Origin: Mermis nigrescens
Lineage: Eukaryota > Nematoda > Enoplea > Mermithida > Mermithidae
Length of the DNA stretch: 64,000 bases
Direction: 5' to 3'
Assembly (NCBI GenBank): GCA_036768485.1
Contig: JAVLUZ010000142.1
Coordinates: 2,665,848 to 2,729,847 of the forward strand
Position numbers and translations under genes: made by a program. How positions within the stretch are numbered: the first letter of the stretch is position 1; each line of letters opens with the position of its first letter. The notes beneath the pieces were generated by a model. It was not told the origin of the DNA, searched no databases, and saw only the letters and a list, made by a program, of their open reading frames with translations. This document shows positions 11,880-21,128 of this stretch, one piece after another.

Positions 11880-12145
11880 GCCGCAACCGATATTTACAAA
11901 TTTTCCAGCAAATGGAAGTGATCAGAGATTCTATTTCGGAAACTTGAAGAATAAACGTATGCACGATGGGGAATGCCCTAAAATAGCTTAAAAACTATGC
12001 AACTTACAAGAGGCAGAATTCTAATTGTTTATTTTAAAAAAAGTTAATTTCTAGCCACTTTTGGCAATGCGCAATTAGTATAAAAATTCATCGAAGTTTT
12101 AAATTTTTCCAGCATTTTTTTAATTATTTTTTGAATTATTGTAAT

Positions 12146-13490
12146 ACTAGTTGAGCTGCCCGGCGTTGCCCGGGCTGAACTTAGGCCTGATAGCTATATG
12201 GAATTGATATGTCTCTTGTATTTTTTATTTTTCAAGACTTTTGATGTTTTTGGGATATTTCTACAAAAATTGTTGGTACAATCCATATTTTATTTTTTGG
12301 ATTTTTTTAAAATGTCTTTTGTCAACCATTTTTTTGATCAAATCCATATTTTTGACGTTACAGAATGGTTTTGAAAATTGTTTAGCCATAATCATATTTT
12401 TGATGTTCTGGGATGTATCTGGAAATTTTTTTAATAAAACCCATATTTTTGATGTTTTGGGATGTTTTGGAAAATTTTTTCCGTCAAACCATATTTTTGA
12501 TGTTTTAGGATGTTTTGGAAAATTTTTTTGGTCAAACCATATTTTTGATGTTTTGGGATGTTTTAGAAAATTTTTTTCGTCAAACCATATTTTTGATGTT
12601 TTAGGATGTTTTGGAAAATTTTTTTGGTCGAACCATATTTTTGATGTTTTAAAATTTTTTGTTTGTTGTAGCAAAGGGTGTCATATATCACGTGATATCT
12701 CATATCACTCATATGTTATAGCTGATGGTATCTCCTATCTTATATCACTGCATGTTATGGCACAGACAGGGTATCTATATCACACCTATCTTATAGCATT
12801 GCTTATCTCGTAGCACAGGGTGTCTTATATCCCATACTATATTATAACATTGCCTATCTTGCAGCTCGGGGTATCTTATATCACTTCCTATCTTATAGCA
12901 TTGCCTATCTTTTATCACGGGGTATCTTTTATAACGTTCTATCTTATAGCATTGCCTATCTTGTAGCACAGGGTATCTTATATCATGTCCTATCTTATAG
13001 TATTGCCTATCCTGTAGCACAGGGTATCTTATATCACGTCCTATCTTATAGCATTGCTTATCTTGTTGCACATAGTATCTCATACCATGCCTATCTTATA
13101 AAATTGCCTATGTTATAGCATTATTTGGTTAAACCCGTATTTTGATGTTTCACAGTGCCGACCAATGCTATAATATATAACAATGTACATAGTGTCGCCA
13201 GGCATGCTCCTCTTGGCCGGGGTATCCCTATACAAACAGTATAAACTAAGTTTTGAAAAAATAGCAAAAAGTCGGCCATCTCCCGAAATCGTGGAGGCTT
13301 ATAGCACAGAGACCAAACCCCGCTCCTTCCCTGCCCAGGGCCAATGGGTGCGTTTGTCAAAATTTCAAGATGGCTACTACACCCCCATAGGTAGGCCGAC
13401 CTCGGGCCAAAATTTCAACCCCCCATCTGCTATGGGGCTGGAGCCAACCCCGGACATACAAACACACTTTCACAAATATACATATAGATT
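12146..13490 (+). repeat. composite repeat with two internal minisatellites, copy 1
   Basis: Begins ACTAGTTGAGCTGCCCGG and matches 38,768-40,045 along its whole length. In order it holds a head, an array of about 60-bp units around TTTTTGATGTTTTGGGATG (12,395-12,655), an array of about 60-bp units around CCTATCTTATAGCATTGCC (12,680-13,110), and a GC-richer tail with TGCCCAGGGCCAATGGG. The long open frames in it are products of the repeat period. No transposase or reverse transcriptase is seen. A nonautonomous element is likely; the class is unknown. Confidence 0.7.
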
Positions 13491-13899
13491 TTTATAAGTT
13501 ACTCTACCTAAAAGTATGACGGCAGTACCAGCCGCTTGTTGACCGTACATCATGAGCATTGGATAGATCTGCCATAAGCAATTGCCGCGAGGTATTAAAG
13601 GAATCTCGGTCCGATCGATGGTTAGCATAATGCGTACGATTCCACAGCTTGCATAGCCGAATCCCCGTAGAAGATCCGATGCTACAAATTAAGACAATAA
13701 ATACATAATCTGCGCTAAAACCCGTGTCAAAAATGCTACGAATAATTGACTTTCTGGCTAGAAATATTCATGTGCAGGGCGAGGATTTCGGTAAGAGAGG
13801 GCGGTATCCAACTATTCCCTAGTTTACCGAAAACGGGTCCTAAAATCTGATAGTTATTTATTTGTAACGACTTTTTTCGACGTTTATTCAAAATTGTTT
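13491..13899. other. noncoding stretch
   Basis: About 400 bp between two repeats with no gene or RNA that I recognise. Confidence 0.4.
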
Positions 13900-13907
13900 A
13901 CGGTGAA

Positions 13908-14973
13908 CAGTGACGGATCTAAGATTTTCCTAAGGGGGAAGGGCGGTATCTTAACTTTTCCAAAAACAGTTAAAAATAGGTTCAAGAATTTGCCCTTAAC
14001 GTGCGAGATAGCGTTTTTCGGTGTTTAACATTGTATACTTTTACATAAAATCACTTTTGACGCAATCTTTTTCTGAATATTTTAAAATTTTAGACAACTT
14101 TGTGCGGAAAAATCATTAAATTTATTTGACTTTAACAAAACGCTGGCGCCAAGCGCCAGATAATTCGTGAAATTAAGGCGGATAAACGTCTAGAAGCATG
14201 ATTTACTGCTTTATTTCCTGTATTCATAGCATTTGATGCGAAACATCAAAATTTCCAATTTAAAATAGAAGAAAACTATGCAAAAATTGCTGTTTCTGCT
14301 GCTAAAATTGTTTTGAAATATACATGAACAGAAAATGGCTTCCAGGCAGTGTTTTTTGTACACGGTCCGTTTGTACATGTACAAAGATGGTCTTTAAAAG
14401 TCTTCGTACATTTTGTACACACGAATTTTGGGTACCATGATATAGTACAGTAGCGACTTTAGTATGGTTAAAATAGAGTTGTTCGACCTTTGGTAGCGTA
14501 TTTTGGCTTATTCCTGGTTTTATGAGGGCAAAAATCATTAAGAATCGTCTTGAAAAGGGCGCGAAGGGCCGAAAAACTTGACATTCTTCTTTTTGGAATA
14601 CGATTTCTGCTATTATGAAGATACATAAACCACACAATTACTCAAAATTTTTGCGAATTTTAGGCCTTTTTTGTAGTTTTTGTCTTCCGAAAAACCATTG
14701 TACATGTACAAAGACGGTCCCGAAAAGTCTTTGTTTACCGGGAAAAAATCTTTACTGAATATAAAAAAGAACCGTGCTTCCAGGTCGCCAAGAAAGTAAA
14801 TAAATGTCATTAATAGGTATCATCCGGCGCGCAGCGCCGGAAAAATTTGAGGAATCATGGTTACTGACGGCCACAAATCATTGCAAATTGAATATTCATT
14901 CTTTATCTCGCCAAATATTCTGGCCCAATGGGGGGGAGGAGCGGCAGCCCCCGCCCCCTTAAATCCGCCCCTG
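13908..14973. mobile_element. hAT-like nonautonomous element, 1.07 kb
   Basis: The left end CAGTGACGGATCTAAG and the right end, read inward, CAGGGGCGGATTTAAG form a clear inverted repeat. The flanks ACGGTGAA (13,900-13,907) and ACGGTAAA (14,974-14,981) match at 7 of 8 bases. CAGGGGCGGATTTAAG is a familiar type of hAT terminus. The inside has duplicated blocks (TGTACATGTACAAAGA about 14,375 and 14,700) but no transposase. A stretch at 14,780-14,890 resembles the sequence flanking the Polinton on both sides. Confidence 0.7.
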
Positions 14974-15115
14974 ACGGTAAACGACTTTTGAATTCAAGAT
15001 TCCGTATTCATTGTATATGTTAGGCTTTGTTGTCATCAAAAAGTATTTCTGGCGCGAATGTACGGCTGTTTGACTGCAAGGAAAGCAAATAAAAGTAATT
15101 ATTAGGTATATCCGG

Positions 15116-15396
15116 AGTAGTATGCCGTGCAACCCTGGCACCTTCCGGAACTGAGTTCCGGAACTTTGTAGTTCGGGAACTAGGTTCGGGAACTTTTTCC
15201 TGTGTTATATTATAGGCGGACGTAGTAGGCAGCTCGAGAATGGGTGCTAAAACGTGCGCCCTGGCTCTGAAAATGTGCGTCCTGAGGGGGTTATATACCT
15301 TTGCTATAACACAGGCGAGGGTGAGGGGTGCGCCCTGAATGCGCCCTGGGTATTTTGCAGACTAGTTGTCCCTGGGAGGGGTAGTTCCGGAACTTT
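15116..15396 (+). repeat. Polinton left terminal inverted repeat
   Basis: Pairs with 24,450-24,730, with modest divergence and small indels. It contains several TTCCGGAAC/GTTCGGGAAC palindromic motifs near the outer end. Confidence 0.9.
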
Positions 15397-15639
15397 AGAA
15401 AAAGTTGTCCCTGGAGGGCCTGAAACAGGCAAAAAAGGGGATATTCTGAAGAGGGTTCATTAGCGCCACCAAAGTTCACAAGCACTACCGTGGTCCTCAA
15501 GCGCCATCATGGCAGGTTCTACTCTGGCGCCTTCCGGAACTAGGGTTTACTATCATTTTCTTTAAATAAGGGCAGGGTACCCCACCATTTTCTTTACAAT
15601 AGGCCATTTTTTATTCATCAAAAAACGTATGTACACAAA

Positions 15640-16092
15640 ATTACAACGATAAATTATCAATGTGATGCATAACACGATCAAGTTCATGTTCCATCACATG
15701 GCTTTTTCCCAAACCGACGAATGTTCGGGCTTCAGGCTCTGGTACATGTAATGATATATATACGGTTCGCAGTAGTCCCAGGCGCGTTGTATGGCCAAGG
15801 CCAGGAACCGAAAACCGCGAACTTTCTATTTTTCAATCAAATCTTGGACTATATTGTAAGCTCGAGCGGCTGCTTTCCACTGTCCTTTGTAGTGGTGGCT
15901 GGATCGATTTCAAAAGTAAGAAGCGACGTGCGCCAAATCTTCATTATCGTAAGACACAAACGTGTACATGCCACCAATTTGAGCACACAAATTGACAAAA
16001 TTCTGTTCACCGGAGCTCATCCTGAAGAACCAATTGATTGATACAAGAAAATTGTATCGGCTGATGCTTTTCCAGTATATTTCATCTTTCAT
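15640..16092 (-). pseudogene. Polinton minus-strand ORF, unknown function
   Basis: Reading right to left from an ATG at 16,092-16,090, one frame stays open apart from isolated stops (TGA at 15,912-15,910, TAG at 15,828-15,826, TGA at 15,696-15,694). It has protein-like composition rich in aromatic residues, with pieces such as YKGQWKAAARAYNIVQDLIE and FLALAIQRAWDYCEPYIYHY. A single frame with only point stops indicates a recently broken gene and not chance coding. It is divergent from the gene starting at 16,169, with about 75 bp between the starts. I do not recognise the family; it is presumably an element-specific protein. The C-terminal end is uncertain. Confidence 0.6.
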
Positions 16093-16130
16093 ATAGGCGT
16101 CATTTCACCCTAAGGCTATTTCATGAAGTC

Positions 16131-16138
16131 TATAAATA
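16131..16138 (+). promoter_or_regulatory. TATAAATA box, CxxC-protein gene
   Basis: TCTATAAATACT, 38 bp before the ATG at 16,169. Same core as at 19,079, 19,729, 20,676, 21,085 and 23,602. Confidence 0.65.
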
Positions 16139-16168
16139 CTAAAAAAATTTTGTTTTGAAAAAAACAAA

Positions 16169-16848
16169 ATGGAGGGAATTCAAGAAATTAAAAAACTTTT
16201 TCCATAGGACGCTGAAAGGAGCCCTACGGGCGGTCAATTAAACCCTAATGATTCAACTTTGTTATTTTTGTCAAAACGCGTCATCTGGGCGCGAATTTTT
16301 CGAAACTAATAGTGGTCGGTGGTACATAAACATCCAGATGTGTCCTAGATGTTGTGAATATAATCGAACTTGTCAAGAAGCCGGTAGCAGAGTCATTAGA
16401 CGGTACGCAGATGAAGCGGCCGAAGAGTTATGAGCTAAGATAGCTGAAGAAAAAAGTCGATAAATATGAAACACTTCGAGGCATAATTACAAGATTCTCT
16501 TTAAAAGACATGGCTTCACTTGGAGAGCTCAGCTACCAGCATTTCATTTTAAAATTGGTTGAGATGGCTAATAAACGGTTTATAACAAATTGAGATGTTC
16601 AGAGTATAGGTTGATTCTTTTGGAGACTCGTTAATGACCAGTTTAAGGAGCATAGAAAAGAAGAAGACAAACGCGACGCGTTTTGGTTGTTCGCACTCAA
16701 CATCAAAAGGTGTGTTCTAGAAAAAGACATGGACGAGCTGTTCAACCTGTGGCAACTGTTCGATTCGAATGGGGAGAGCTTGTTTGAAAATTTATATGAT
16801 AATTGTATTTTGTATCATGTGAACTGTGTATTGTATTGTATATTTTGA
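16169..16848 (+). pseudogene. Polinton CxxC/helical protein, broken
   Basis: A TATAAATA box at 16,131 lies 38 bp before the ATG at 16,169. The frame meets a TAG after 12 codons, shifts near 16,250 into a segment with two cysteine pairs (CYFC...CPRC, zinc-ribbon-like), then shifts again near 16,450. It continues as a charged helical segment with KDMASLGELSYQH and KEEDKRDAFWLFALNIKR, with two more TGA codons near 16,590-16,612. The pieces read through one another with only small indels, so this was one protein of about 220 residues. The function is unknown. It sits just before integrase and its last bases overlap the beginning of the integrase frame. Confidence 0.6.
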
Positions 16849-16867
16849 AGTAAAAAGCAACGCATTT

Positions 16868-17970
16868 ATGCGAAAAAATGAATCACTATTGTGCCAACCT
16901 CCTCGTGGTGTGGGTCGGACATTGAGACAGATAGGCACGAATTTTTTACATATATTCAAAAAAAGACTTTTCGTAAGAAAAGATGGAGAAAACGTTAAAA
17001 AACTATATTATGATCCACAGATCAGGTATTCGGGGGTAGATCAGTTGTACCTTCGAGCTAAAAAAGTATTTCCGAAATCTAAAATCAAAGAATGGCTAGA
17101 AAAGCAGCCATCGTATACTTTGCATGGGCCATTGAGAAAACGGTATTCTCGAAATAAAGTGTTAGTAAGTAGTATTGACGAGCAGTGGCAAGCCGATTTG
17201 GCTGATCTTCAATCGCTAGCTCAACATAATGATGGATATAATTTCCTTTAAAAGCAAGAACTCTAAGGATATTCTTGAAGCTTTTAAGCATATATTTTTA
17301 TCATCAAAGCGCAAACCATATAAATTATAGACTGATGCTGGAAAAGAATTTGTAAATAGCGAGTTTCAGGAATTTTTGAAATCTCAATCGGTCGATTTCT
17401 TTACCACTAAAAGCGGAATAAAAGCATCAGTAGTTGAACGATTTAATCGAACTTTGAGGGAAAAAATGTGGCGATACTTTACTAAAAAGAATACATACAG
17501 GTACCTTGATGTCTAACGTAATCTGCTCAAAAATTATAATCACCGTATGCATAGAACTATTGGTACCTTCCCAGCAGACGTTACGCAGTGAGCAAGAAAT
17601 TTCGGACGAAGCTTTTAGGATTGTGAAGAAAGATGTTGTATTTAAATTTAATGTTGGTGATAAGGTGCGTTTAAGTAAAGTCAAACGCACTTTCGAAAAA
17701 GTATATTGGCCCAACAGTACTGAGGAGTATTTTTTAGTAAAAGAAAGATACGCTAGAACGCCACCCGTCTATGTTTTAGAAGACCAATTGGGTTAAAAAC
17801 TAGATGGTATTTTCTACGAATCAGAACTTCGAAACATTAATGTCTCCACTGACGATTTGTTCATCATTGATAAAATTATAAAAACGCGAAAAAGAGGCGC
17901 AAAACCTGATTATTCGGTACGCTGGAGTGGCTACCCACCCAAATTCGACTCATGGTCTCTAATGTTATAA
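16868..17970 (+). pseudogene. Polinton retroviral-type integrase with chromodomain, broken
   Basis: The protein inserts the element into the genome. The first part is open to 17,251 and contains EQWQADLADLQS with the first catalytic Asp. About 45 residues usually found after it are missing, and a frameshift leads to a segment with TDAGKEF (second Asp) and VVERFNRTL (catalytic Glu). The C-terminal end has VRWSGYPPKFDSWS, a chromodomain signature. Lesions: the internal deletion/frameshift near 17,245, TAG at about 17,327, TAA at about 17,513, a frameshift near 17,590 and a TAA at about 17,795. All DDE residues survive in separate pieces. An in-frame start could be the ATG at 16,868 or a little upstream. 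Confidence 0.85.
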
Positions 17971-17973
17971 AAG
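17966..17973 (+). promoter_or_regulatory. TATAAAAG box, 100-aa gene
   Basis: A variant of the element's TATA motif, 51 bp before the ATG at 18,017, overlapping the integrase stop codon. Confidence 0.45.
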
Positions 17974-18016
17974 TATGAATAGTGATTTTGTCTCTCTGAA
18001 TTAAAAAAAATCAAAA

Positions 18017-18319
18017 ATGGAGGTTGGACAGTGTTTTTTCAATCATGCGTTGCACCGTTTGTCACAATACATGTACTTTTCTGACGCCGCACTTGGCGAG
18101 TACTTCTGGCCAAAAATGAGCAAACAATATAGGCGAACATTGCTAGGAATAGATGGACGCACCATTTGGCGCTTTTCAAAGTATATAAGAAAATATCTAC
18201 AAAGAGGCGAACTAAGCATGCTTTTTAATTCATGGGAATTTTTAAGCCCAGAGGCCAAATTTTATTATGCAAATCTTTACATAAAAAACCTCGATGAGCA
18301 CATTACCTCATCAATGTAA
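18017..18319 (+). CDS. Polinton 100-aa protein, unknown function, intact
   Basis: A complete 100-codon frame starting ATGGAG, preceded by TATAAAAG at 17,966. The product is aromatic- and charge-rich (ALHRLSQYMYFSDAALGEYF, then a basic middle and an acidic end), probably helical, with no membrane segment or cysteine pair. It follows the integrase by 46 bp. I do not recognise it. Being free of lesions amid broken neighbours could mean selection or chance at this short length. Confidence 0.55.
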   Translation: MEVGQCFFNHALHRLSQYMYFSDAALGEYFWPKMSKQYRRTLLGIDGRTIWRFSKYIRKYLQRGELSMLFNSWEFLSPEAKFYYANLYIKNLDEHITSSM

Positions 18320-18339
18320 AACGATTATGATCTAAAAAG

Positions 18340-18610
18340 TGCAAATTTTTTGTAAAGTTTGGAAAATTTTCTGCAAAGTTTAGAAATTTTTTTAGTAAGA
18401 ATGAAAATCTTTTTGTAAAATTCGGAAATTTTTTTGTAAAGTTTGGAAATTTTTTTGTAGAATCTGGAATTAATTTTGCGTGCATAAGCATAGTAATTTT
18501 GCGGAGTTTGGAAATTTTTTTGCAGAATTTGGAAATTTTTTGTAAAGTTTGGAAAATTTTTTGTAAAGTTTGGAAAATTTTTTGCAGAGTTTGGAAAATT
18601 CCCTGTATCA
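18340..18610. repeat. tandem repeat, unit TTTTTGTAAAGTTTGGAAATT
   Basis: About a dozen imperfect units of 20-22 bp (variants with GCAGAGTTTGG, GTAGAATCTGG). It lies between the 100-aa ORF and the ATPase. The minus-strand open frames over it come from the repeat. The stretch 18,611-19,078 after it has no gene that I can support. Confidence 0.85.
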
Positions 18611-19078
18611 TTTGACATCGCTCAAGTATTGTTGTAACTAGTTTTTATGCTATATGCAACTCATGCTTATGTTTTGCACCTGTGAGAATCATTTTTCCGC
18701 TTGTAAAAAGCAAAAAACGTCACATTTCGAAATTTGTATACTAAGCCGGTAAATAATTCTACTTCGTACATGCATTTTCTTTTCACCAGCTCATAAAACT
18801 TACAAAGATCAATGCGAATTCCCAAGTTAGCCGAGCCAACAAACAGCTAAGGTTTTATTTCCAATATTAAATTTTCCATGTTTAGCACACTGATGAATGG
18901 TTTTATCATATTTTCGCCGTCTTGCATAGTTTTAGCTCCAACACATACCATTTTACCCGACTTGAAAATCAGCAACGTAGCCAGGGATAATCGAAATATG
19001 ATGCCTGGAAATTTCAAAGATTCAGTGTGTTTGGTAGTGCTGCAGAAAGCACAATGTTCTGTATTTTAAGCATTTTTC

Positions 19079-19086
19079 TATAAATA
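19079..19086 (+). promoter_or_regulatory. TATAAATA box, ATPase gene
   Basis: TCTATAAATACA, 39 bp before the ATG at 19,118. Confidence 0.65.
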
Positions 19087-19117
19087 CATATGTGTAAATC
19101 ATTATTCATAAACAAAA

Positions 19118-19782
19118 ATGATGTTTGAACACCCTTTCACCTGTGTTGTCTCGGGACCGACAAAGTCCGGCAAAACTACGTTTGTTGGGCGATTAATCAA
19201 AAATAGAGCACACTCGATTGATACCAAAATTAAAAAGATTTGGGGGTGCTTTGCAGAAAATCAACCACTTTACAAGAAAATTGGAAATGTTTCGTTTATA
19301 GAAGGGCTTCCTGATTTTTCATACTTAAACACTTTAGTCGTGTACCACAACTTTTGATGCTTGACGATCTGATGCAAGAGAGCAAAGGTAATTCTCAGAT
19401 CGTATAGCTATTTACGCGTAGTTGTCATCATTGGAACTTTAGCATTATTCACTTTGTTCAAAACGTATTCTTCGAGGGACTCAGAACTTCGCGTATAAAC
19501 TCTGACTATATAGTTTTATTTAAAAATCCAGCCGATCAATTACAGGCGCAAGTTTTATCTCGTCAGCTTTATCCTGCCAATCCGAAATATTTTCTACAAA
19601 CCTAATCCGATGCTACTGCTCAGGCGCATGGATATCTCTTGCTTGATCTTACTCAGAACGCTATAGATTAACTTAGGGCTAAAAACGAATATCTTCAGCA
19701 GTCATCCAGCTGTTTATATGCAAAAACCTATAAATACCACAAAAAAGGTGATGAAATCAAATTAAAAATGGGAAAAGATTGA
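19118..19782 (+). pseudogene. Polinton A32/FtsK-type packaging ATPase, broken
   Basis: Such ATPases drive genome packaging into the capsid. The start, 39 bp after a TATAAATA box (19,079), encodes a Walker A loop, GPTKSGKTTF. The frame shifts near 19,358 into a piece with a Walker B-like LDDLMQ, a conserved HHWNFSIIHFVQN segment and FKNPADQLQAQVLSRQLYP. In-frame stops are TAG about 19,406, TAA about 19,603 and TAA about 19,668. The end is basic (KTYKYHKKGDEIKLKMGKD) and overlaps the next gene. Total length about 220 residues, normal for the family. Motifs and gene order make the call secure; this copy is inactive. Confidence 0.85.
19729..19736 (+). promoter_or_regulatory. TATAAATA box inside the ATPase gene
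   Basis: CCTATAAATACC lies in coding sequence, 39 bp before the overlapping gene's ATG at 19,768. Confidence 0.6.
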
Positions 19783-20119
19783 TTAAGACGTAACATTATT
19801 TGTTTATACCTTCTAAGTCAAGCAAGGAAACCTCAAAGGGACGCTATTATAAATACAGCCAGTAAAGATCAGATTCTTTGTCTCTGAGACTGTGCAAACA
19901 ACTTTCTTAAAGGTCATATTCTCCTTTTCTGAAAAGGATACAAATAAACTTCGAAGATACCAAAATCAAATAAGGTACTTGGCAAACAATAAACAGACAA
20001 GCACATAACAAAAAAGAGGTATTTTAGTACAGGATGGTGGTTTTTTTCCACTTTTACTAACTCCAATTCTTACAATTGCAGGCACTTTACTAGCTGACGA
20101 AATAACATGTAGGCAATGA
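19768..20119 (+). pseudogene. small Polinton protein with hydrophobic C-terminus, broken
   Basis: A TATAAATA box (19,729) lies inside the end of the ATPase gene, 39 bp before an ATG at 19,768, so the two genes overlap by 15 bp. The frame has TGA at codon 5, further stops near 19,889, 19,932 and 19,945 and a frameshift near 19,950. It ends with ILVQDGG followed by a hydrophobic LLLTPILTIAGTLLADE segment. A basic N-terminal part and a glycine-led hydrophobic tail recall small Polinton proteins thought to be virion-associated. The exact role is unknown. Confidence 0.6.
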
Positions 20120-20132
20120 AGTACACTGAAAG

Positions 20133-20660
20133 ATGATTTTAATACCCCCTGAGATCAGCGAACGTTCTAAACCAGTCGACGTTTTGCTCAATAACTTAGA
20201 TAATGTGATGCAACAAATTTTAAACAGCAAAAATGTACTATCTGATGTAAAACTTGTAAAATATAATCAAATTCTAGGCAAATTTAAGCGATTGCTTGAA
20301 CAGAAGCAGCAACCATAAAAAGCTACTATTGTAGGACATGCAAGTGACACAATTAATGATGAAGAAATATTTACTGGCATGCCAAAAAATCAGATTCCAA
20401 AGGCAAAACTCATTCTACACTACATTCGAACAAACACATTTGTGAAAATCGAGCCTAATGGTGAGCTTGTAGTAGATGGTCAAAAAATTAATGGCTCAAA
20501 CATCACAGATTTAGTAAATGATCTGGCACGTGAGCGCAAAAGAATGAGCAGACATGGCACAAAAGAATTGCTGCAAGTGATTAATCGCACAAATGTACGA
20601 CTAGAAAGTATTGCTAATAGACAAGGTAAGGAGATGTTTCGCCGCGGGCAACGAATTTGA
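20133..20660 (+). pseudogene. Polinton conserved helical protein, one stop
   Basis: A 176-codon reading frame with a single TAA at codon 62 (20,316). The N-terminal part has DVKLVKYNQILGKFKRLLEQ. The second part, GELVVDGQKINGSNITDLVN, is a beta-turn then helix followed by basic helices. The product is soluble, with no membrane segment. It sits in the capsid gene cluster, starting 13 bp after the previous gene, with no TATAAATA box of its own. It is probably a structural or scaffold protein of the element, but I cannot name it. Confidence 0.6.
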
Positions 20661-20675
20661 CTGAGATGAAGGTCT

Positions 20676-20683
20676 ATAAATAC
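20676..20683 (+). promoter_or_regulatory. TATAAATA box, YQRG-protein gene
   Basis: TCTATAAATACT, 45 bp before the ATG at 20,721. Confidence 0.65.
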
Positions 20684-20720
20684 TTTTTTGTTTTATTTTT
20701 ATGCGAATAAAATTACAAAA

Positions 20721-21037
20721 ATGCATGTACAATTCACTCCTGACGATTACACCATTTGGTTGGAATACTTCACTGGGCAGGCTACCCAAACTGGCTCTGG
20801 GTTGGATGGGTTCAAGGAATCCCATACCAGCGGGGTGTTGGCCTTGGCAGCTTTTTATGTTTCTTTTTCAGAATGGCTGTCCCTGTTTTACAGTCAATTG
20901 GTAAACGAGTTGGAAAGCATGCTTTAGCGGCAGCTGCAAATATAGCGTCTGATTTGGTTCAAGGAAAACCGTTTTCTGAGTCTACTAAGGAACATTCAAA
21001 GCGAGAAACTGCTCAACTTTTTGACGAGGCCCCTTAA
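20721..21037 (+). pseudogene. Polinton small virion-type protein (YQRGVGLGSF), frameshifted
   Basis: Preceded by TATAAATA at 20,676. The first frame has FTPDDYTIWLEYFTGQ. A frameshift near 20,812 moves to a frame with IPYQRGVGLGSF, then a hydrophobic stretch and an amphipathic helix (KRVGKHALAAAANIASDL). A G-rich entry motif with a helix is typical of a small protein encoded just before the capsid gene in many Polintons. Its role is not established; it may resemble adenovirus minor core/capsid peptides. It is 91 bp upstream of the capsid start. Confidence 0.6.
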
Positions 21038-21084
21038 GCCCTACAGCAGCAGCAAGGAGAGGGTCTTGGTAGTCGTCCGAAATC

Positions 21085-21092
21085 TATAAATA
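21085..21092 (+). promoter_or_regulatory. TATAAATA box, major capsid gene
   Basis: TCTATAAATACT, 44 bp before the ATG at 21,129. It supports that start over the ATG at 21,102. Confidence 0.65.
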
Positions 21093-21128
21093 CTAACACA
21101 GTTGATGCTTTTTCCAAAAAGAACAAAA

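Noticed and set aside
12241..12813. Long open frames on both strands rich in Phe or Lys
   Set aside because: They follow the 60-bp tandem repeat period exactly and change with unit number; no domain or start context.
12775..13083. Minus-strand frame with repeated QDRQCYKIG-like units
   Set aside because: Produced by the second minisatellite of the composite repeat; the same in the copy at 39,380-39,637.
18303..18618. Overlapping minus-strand frames with FPNFTKK-type repeats
   Set aside because: Translation of the 21-bp tandem repeat inside the Polinton.
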